A stretch of 64,000 bases of DNA from Halovivax ruber XH-70 (GTDB taxonomy: Archaea; Halobacteriota; Halobacteria; Halobacteriales; Natrialbaceae), in the NCBI RefSeq assembly GCF_000328525.1, contig NC_019964.1:806001-870000 (forward strand). The letters are read 5' to 3'. A program made the position numbers and the translations under genes. Shown here piece after piece: positions 61,501-64,000 of the stretch (position 1 is its first letter; each line of letters begins with the position of its first letter). The notes below the pieces were generated by a model. The model did no database searches and was not told where the DNA came from. It saw nothing but the letters and a program-made list of their open reading frames with translations.

Positions 61501-62532
61501 ATGATTAGAAGGTTTTTATATGCGGGATTTGAATTGGGTGCAATGACGGATTATGTGTTCCCTTTCTATAACTTGACTCTTCCTGGACAGAGTGATTACA
61601 CTAATGATGCACACAATGTGCGAATAGAATTACTTGAGGGAGCAGAGGAGTTCGAAAATGATCGAAGAAAAACCGATAGTGACTATAGAACAGGATATTG
61701 GCATACAGCTAATATTCATATTGAACAATCAAAAGAGGATGCAATAAGGACAGCAAACCATATTTCTCAGATATTGTCATTTGCACTTCATCGAGATGTG
61801 CGATTTAATGGATATTACAAAGGTACTGAACAGAACAATCCATTCCACACTATCTCAACAAGGACCTTTGATATAGATAATACAAATCTCAAGATTGTTA
61901 ATGGCGTTGTGACCGGTCCCCCAAACCCAGGAATTGAACTCGGTCCATTTATTGATGTGGTTCTTGACACAGTTATACCTGCTTCAGAAGCCGAGCAGAA
62001 TCGAAAACTAAAACCGATAAGCCAGTTCTTAGAGGCCAGTGCCGCCAATTTTGTGTCTAACAAATTTACCATCCTTTGGATAGCCCTTGAATCAAGTGCG
62101 AACCGAAATTACGAGTCATATCAAGAAGAGGTGGGGGATTTATTTACAAAAGAAGAAAGAGAACAGGTCCAATCAATTCTATTAGAAAATGTGGAAGACC
62201 AGTTCAGACAAAAACAGCTGGAATTTTTAGAATACAGGTTTGGGCAGAAATATCTATATGAGCACAGTATAGATGTGAAGATAAAAATATTCCTTGAGTA
62301 TCTTGACATTGGGTTCGATATGGACGAAATTGAAGAGATTATCCAGGAATCCCGGGAAATCAGGAATTTAGTGGTGCATGAAGGTGACTCGGAACGCTTA
62401 ATCGACAATACAAACCGTTGGACTGATTTACGTAAAATAGTAATATATGTGATTCTACGCAATCTGGGAGTAGATAATGAATTCCAAGAACGTCTTATTA
62501 TGCCTATGATAGTCGGGCCGGACGTTTCCTAA
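61501..62532 (+). CDS. Putative HEPN-domain (ApeA-like) protein
   Basis: A 343-residue protein from ATG 61501 in AT-rich DNA. The C-terminal part is helical and holds R-E-I-R-N-L-V-V-H-E-G near residue 300, in which R-N-L-V-V-H is an RxxxxH motif, the catalytic signature of HEPN ribonucleases. The first 150 residues have a beta-rich pattern (N-I-H-I-E-Q, R-V-style strands) seen before HEPN in ApeA-like proteins. It is likely an abortive-infection or toxin-type RNase, but I have no search result. A start further in, at the M-T-D-Y-V-F at 61543, is possible. Confidence 0.6.
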   Translation: MIRRFLYAGFELGAMTDYVFPFYNLTLPGQSDYTNDAHNVRIELLEGAEEFENDRRKTDSDYRTGYWHTANIHIEQSKEDAIRTANHISQILSFALHRDVRFNGYYKGTEQNNPFHTISTRTFDIDNTNLKIVNGVVTGPPNPGIELGPFIDVVLDTVIPASEAEQNRKLKPISQFLEASAANFVSNKFTILWIALESSANRNYESYQEEVGDLFTKEEREQVQSILLENVEDQFRQKQLEFLEYRFGQKYLYEHSIDVKIKIFLEYLDIGFDMDEIEEIIQESREIRNLVVHEGDSERLIDNTNRWTDLRKIVIYVILRNLGVDNEFQERLIMPMIVGPDVS

Positions 62533-62571
62533 ATTCACTTCGACTTCTCTCCAGTTGATGTAGCGCTACTA

Positions 62572-62841
62572 TCAGGACCATGACCAACCGGGGTCGTGTC
62601 CAACCACATTAAATTCCAAAAATCTCCAGATGGCGTTTGGTTGTAGAACATCTTCACTTTGGATTTGTGCCTGAAGAATATCCCCCGGACTTACCTTCTC
62701 AATCCTGGAGGTCATTTCATCATTATAATCACGATGTTTAGTTTCAACTGAAACTCCGCCCATAAAAGCGAGGTCTATTAAATCAATGTCCTCCTTATTA
62801 ACTCTCATGACTGCATATTGACTCTCTTGAATTTGTGCCAT
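62572..62841 (-). CDS. Small protein, unknown
   Basis: An 89-residue protein from ATG 62841 (alternatively 62859), beginning M-A-Q-I-Q-E-S-Q-Y-A-V-M. The composition is balanced (alpha/beta: D-I-D-L-I-D-L-A-F-M-G-G-V-S-V, then I-W-R-F-L-E-F-N-V-V) and the DNA AT-rich. It is convergent with the HEPN gene and divergent from the next gene. No family is recognised. Confidence 0.55.
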   Translation of the reverse strand: MAQIQESQYAVMRVNKEDIDLIDLAFMGGVSVETKHRDYNDEMTSRIEKVSPGDILQAQIQSEDVLQPNAIWRFLEFNVVGHDPGWSWS

Positions 62842-62893
62842 TCGTGAATAATCATGCACTAAGAATTATAACTGTTTGGGACAATGGCTTACC

Positions 62894-63709
62894 ATGGTCG
62901 TACGTCCCAGAGAGCTCCCAGGTAGAGATGTTATTTATTCTTTGCAACAGTTTGAATGGAGGTTTCAGACGCTAAAACGAGATGGGGAACAATTAAATCA
63001 GATTGAGGACCCGGGACTAGATAAGTCTGCAACTCAGCATCGATTCACTAATCGAGAGCACCTTCATGAAGCTGAAAGGCGATTACATCACTTTTTGTCT
63101 GGGTACTACACATTCAAATGTTTAGTCACGACACTTGCACAATCTGTACCAGACCCTGTGTGTACTGACCGTCTCAAGTATCGGAGAGACAACTTCGCAG
63201 ACAAGTCCAGCTCCCGTGTAATCCTTGGTATGAGGCATTATGTTCAACACCATAATGTCCTCCCAGTGCTGGTAAAAAACTCAACGTTCTCTAAGAGTTT
63301 TCCTAGGTATGCCATCAACGTAGATGACCTTCATATGGATGGGAACAGCTATCGTCTTCCTCAAATGGTTATTGATATTGGAGAGCACAACGATGGTTAC
63401 GACTATTTCTATGAGAGTGTGGACGACATCTGCATCTATCCTTTTGAAATAATAGCTGAGAACTGGGATGATGTAGTTGATCTAAGAGATGACGTATATG
63501 CCATTGTCAGAATGACATTGCAAGAGGAGTTGGACGAATATGTCGAACAAATTCGAGAGCTGAAAAGGGTTCGCGAAGAGTTGCGAGACGAACATGAAAT
63601 TTTTGATGATATGTTACAGGAATTGGAGAACGAAGGTGTCCTTCCGAGCATGAGGGAGCTACTAACGCCTGAAATACACGACCGGATTACGGAAGATGAC
63701 TGCTCTTAA
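62894..63709 (+). CDS. Putative HEPN-like protein, unknown function
   Basis: A 271-residue, mostly helical protein from ATG 62894. Near residue 115 it contains G-M-R-H-Y-V-Q-H-H-N, in which R-H-Y-V-Q-H is an RxxxxH motif of the kind in HEPN domains, flanked by helices rich in R and Y. The C-terminal 60 residues are a charged coiled region (L-D-E-Y-V-E-Q-I-R-E-L-K). The HEPN reading is an inference from this motif only. It lies in the same AT-rich region as the ApeA-like gene. Confidence 0.5.
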   Translation: MVVRPRELPGRDVIYSLQQFEWRFQTLKRDGEQLNQIEDPGLDKSATQHRFTNREHLHEAERRLHHFLSGYYTFKCLVTTLAQSVPDPVCTDRLKYRRDNFADKSSSRVILGMRHYVQHHNVLPVLVKNSTFSKSFPRYAINVDDLHMDGNSYRLPQMVIDIGEHNDGYDYFYESVDDICIYPFEIIAENWDDVVDLRDDVYAIVRMTLQEELDEYVEQIRELKRVREELRDEHEIFDDMLQELENEGVLPSMRELLTPEIHDRITEDDCS

Positions 63710-63720
63710 ATTAGTACGAA

Positions 63721-64000
63721 TTATAGTCCGTTAAGATATTTTGTTCTGTTTTGCCGCTTTTGCTCCTTGTCTCGTGCATCATAGTGATGGTCAAGCACTT
63801 TCTCAGAGACGTTCATCCGCTCAGAAACGATGGCCTTTGGAACATCAGAGTAGAGATGATGTGTTATTGCGCTCCGACGAATCGGATGACTGCTCACCGA
63901 ATCAGGATACTTTGAGTAGCCCCGATAGGAGGTTCCCTCACATTTTTCTATGTCTCGGTCATGTGGGCAACTCTTAGCGAAGTAACACGGTCGAGTGACT
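63721..64000 (-). CDS. Tyrosine recombinase/integrase, C-terminal part (cut by window edge)
   Basis: Read directly from the minus strand; the stop is at 63721-63723 and the frame runs off the window at 64000. The translation contains S-S-H-P-I-R-R-S-A-I-T-H-H-L, the catalytic H-x-x-R of tyrosine recombinases, and V-L-D-H-H-Y-D, the tyrosine nucleophile, followed by a short basic tail. This is the form of archaeal XerC/D-like phage/plasmid-type integrases. It supports an integrated element in the 61-64 kb region. Confidence 0.8.
   Translation of the reverse strand, partial: VTRPCYFAKSCPHDRDIEKCEGTSYRGYSKYPDSVSSHPIRRSAITHHLYSDVPKAIVSERMNVSEKVLDHHYDARDKEQKRQNRTKYLNGL

Overview
The window is from a halophilic archaeon (class Halobacteria). 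The signs are a GC-rich genome with acidic proteins, twin-arginine signal peptides, a halocyanin, archaeal S15e-type and S3ae ribosomal proteins, a FEN1 nuclease, a KEOPS Pcc1 subunit, a phosphomevalonate decarboxylase and an isoprenyl diphosphate synthase for ether lipids. Many genes look leaderless, with a TATA box about 25-30 nt before the start codon. The genus cannot be fixed from the sequence alone.

Layout. 0-11.2 kb is core sequence: an HTTM membrane protein cut by the window edge, a zinc-ribbon protein, a GNAT acetyltransferase, FEN1, an NDH-2-like oxidoreductase, a ParB-like protein, phosphomevalonate decarboxylase, a coiled-coil protein, endonuclease III, a divergent NAD-kinase-like protein and the isoprenyl diphosphate synthase. 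11.2-15.3 kb is an accessory patch, partly AT-richer, with two Tat-exported proteins (one apparently frameshifted), small membrane proteins and a TFS paralogue that lacks the usual acidic cleavage residues. 15.3-25.2 kb holds acetyl-CoA synthetase, a methyltransferase, a MOSC protein, the methylmalonyl-CoA mutase large subunit, an ABC-2 exporter, a CBS-ParB protein and an RCK/DHH fusion. 25.3-35.8 kb is one long minus-strand operon for an 11-gene complex I (nuoA, B, CD, H, I, J1, J2, K, L, M, N) without the NADH-input subunits E, F and G, driven by a clear TATA box.

35.9-41 kb has purK and purE, then a 916-residue exported protein with an ice-binding-like (DUF3494) domain, five near-identical repeats and a very basic C-terminal tail. 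41-45.7 kb has lumazine synthase, an aminotransferase, and a histidine kinase/JAMM/RibL cluster. 45.9-60.8 kb holds an S1-DHH (RecJ-like) protein, deoC, a DUF63 membrane protein, a PfkB kinase, a HalOD1 protein, a potassium channel, a secreted phospholipase-D-like protein, a HEAT-repeat protein, archaetidylserine synthase, a halocyanin, and the tight operon rps15 - degenerate DHH protein - pcc1 - rps3ae.

61-64 kb begins with an intact tRNA-Ala(GGC). An imperfect copy of the tRNA 3' end follows 120 nt downstream, and then AT-rich DNA with two proteins carrying RxxxxH (HEPN-like) motifs, one small unknown protein and the C-terminal end of a tyrosine recombinase that runs off the window. This looks like an integrative element at a tRNA gene and is the best candidate here for an undescribed, possibly defence-related, module.
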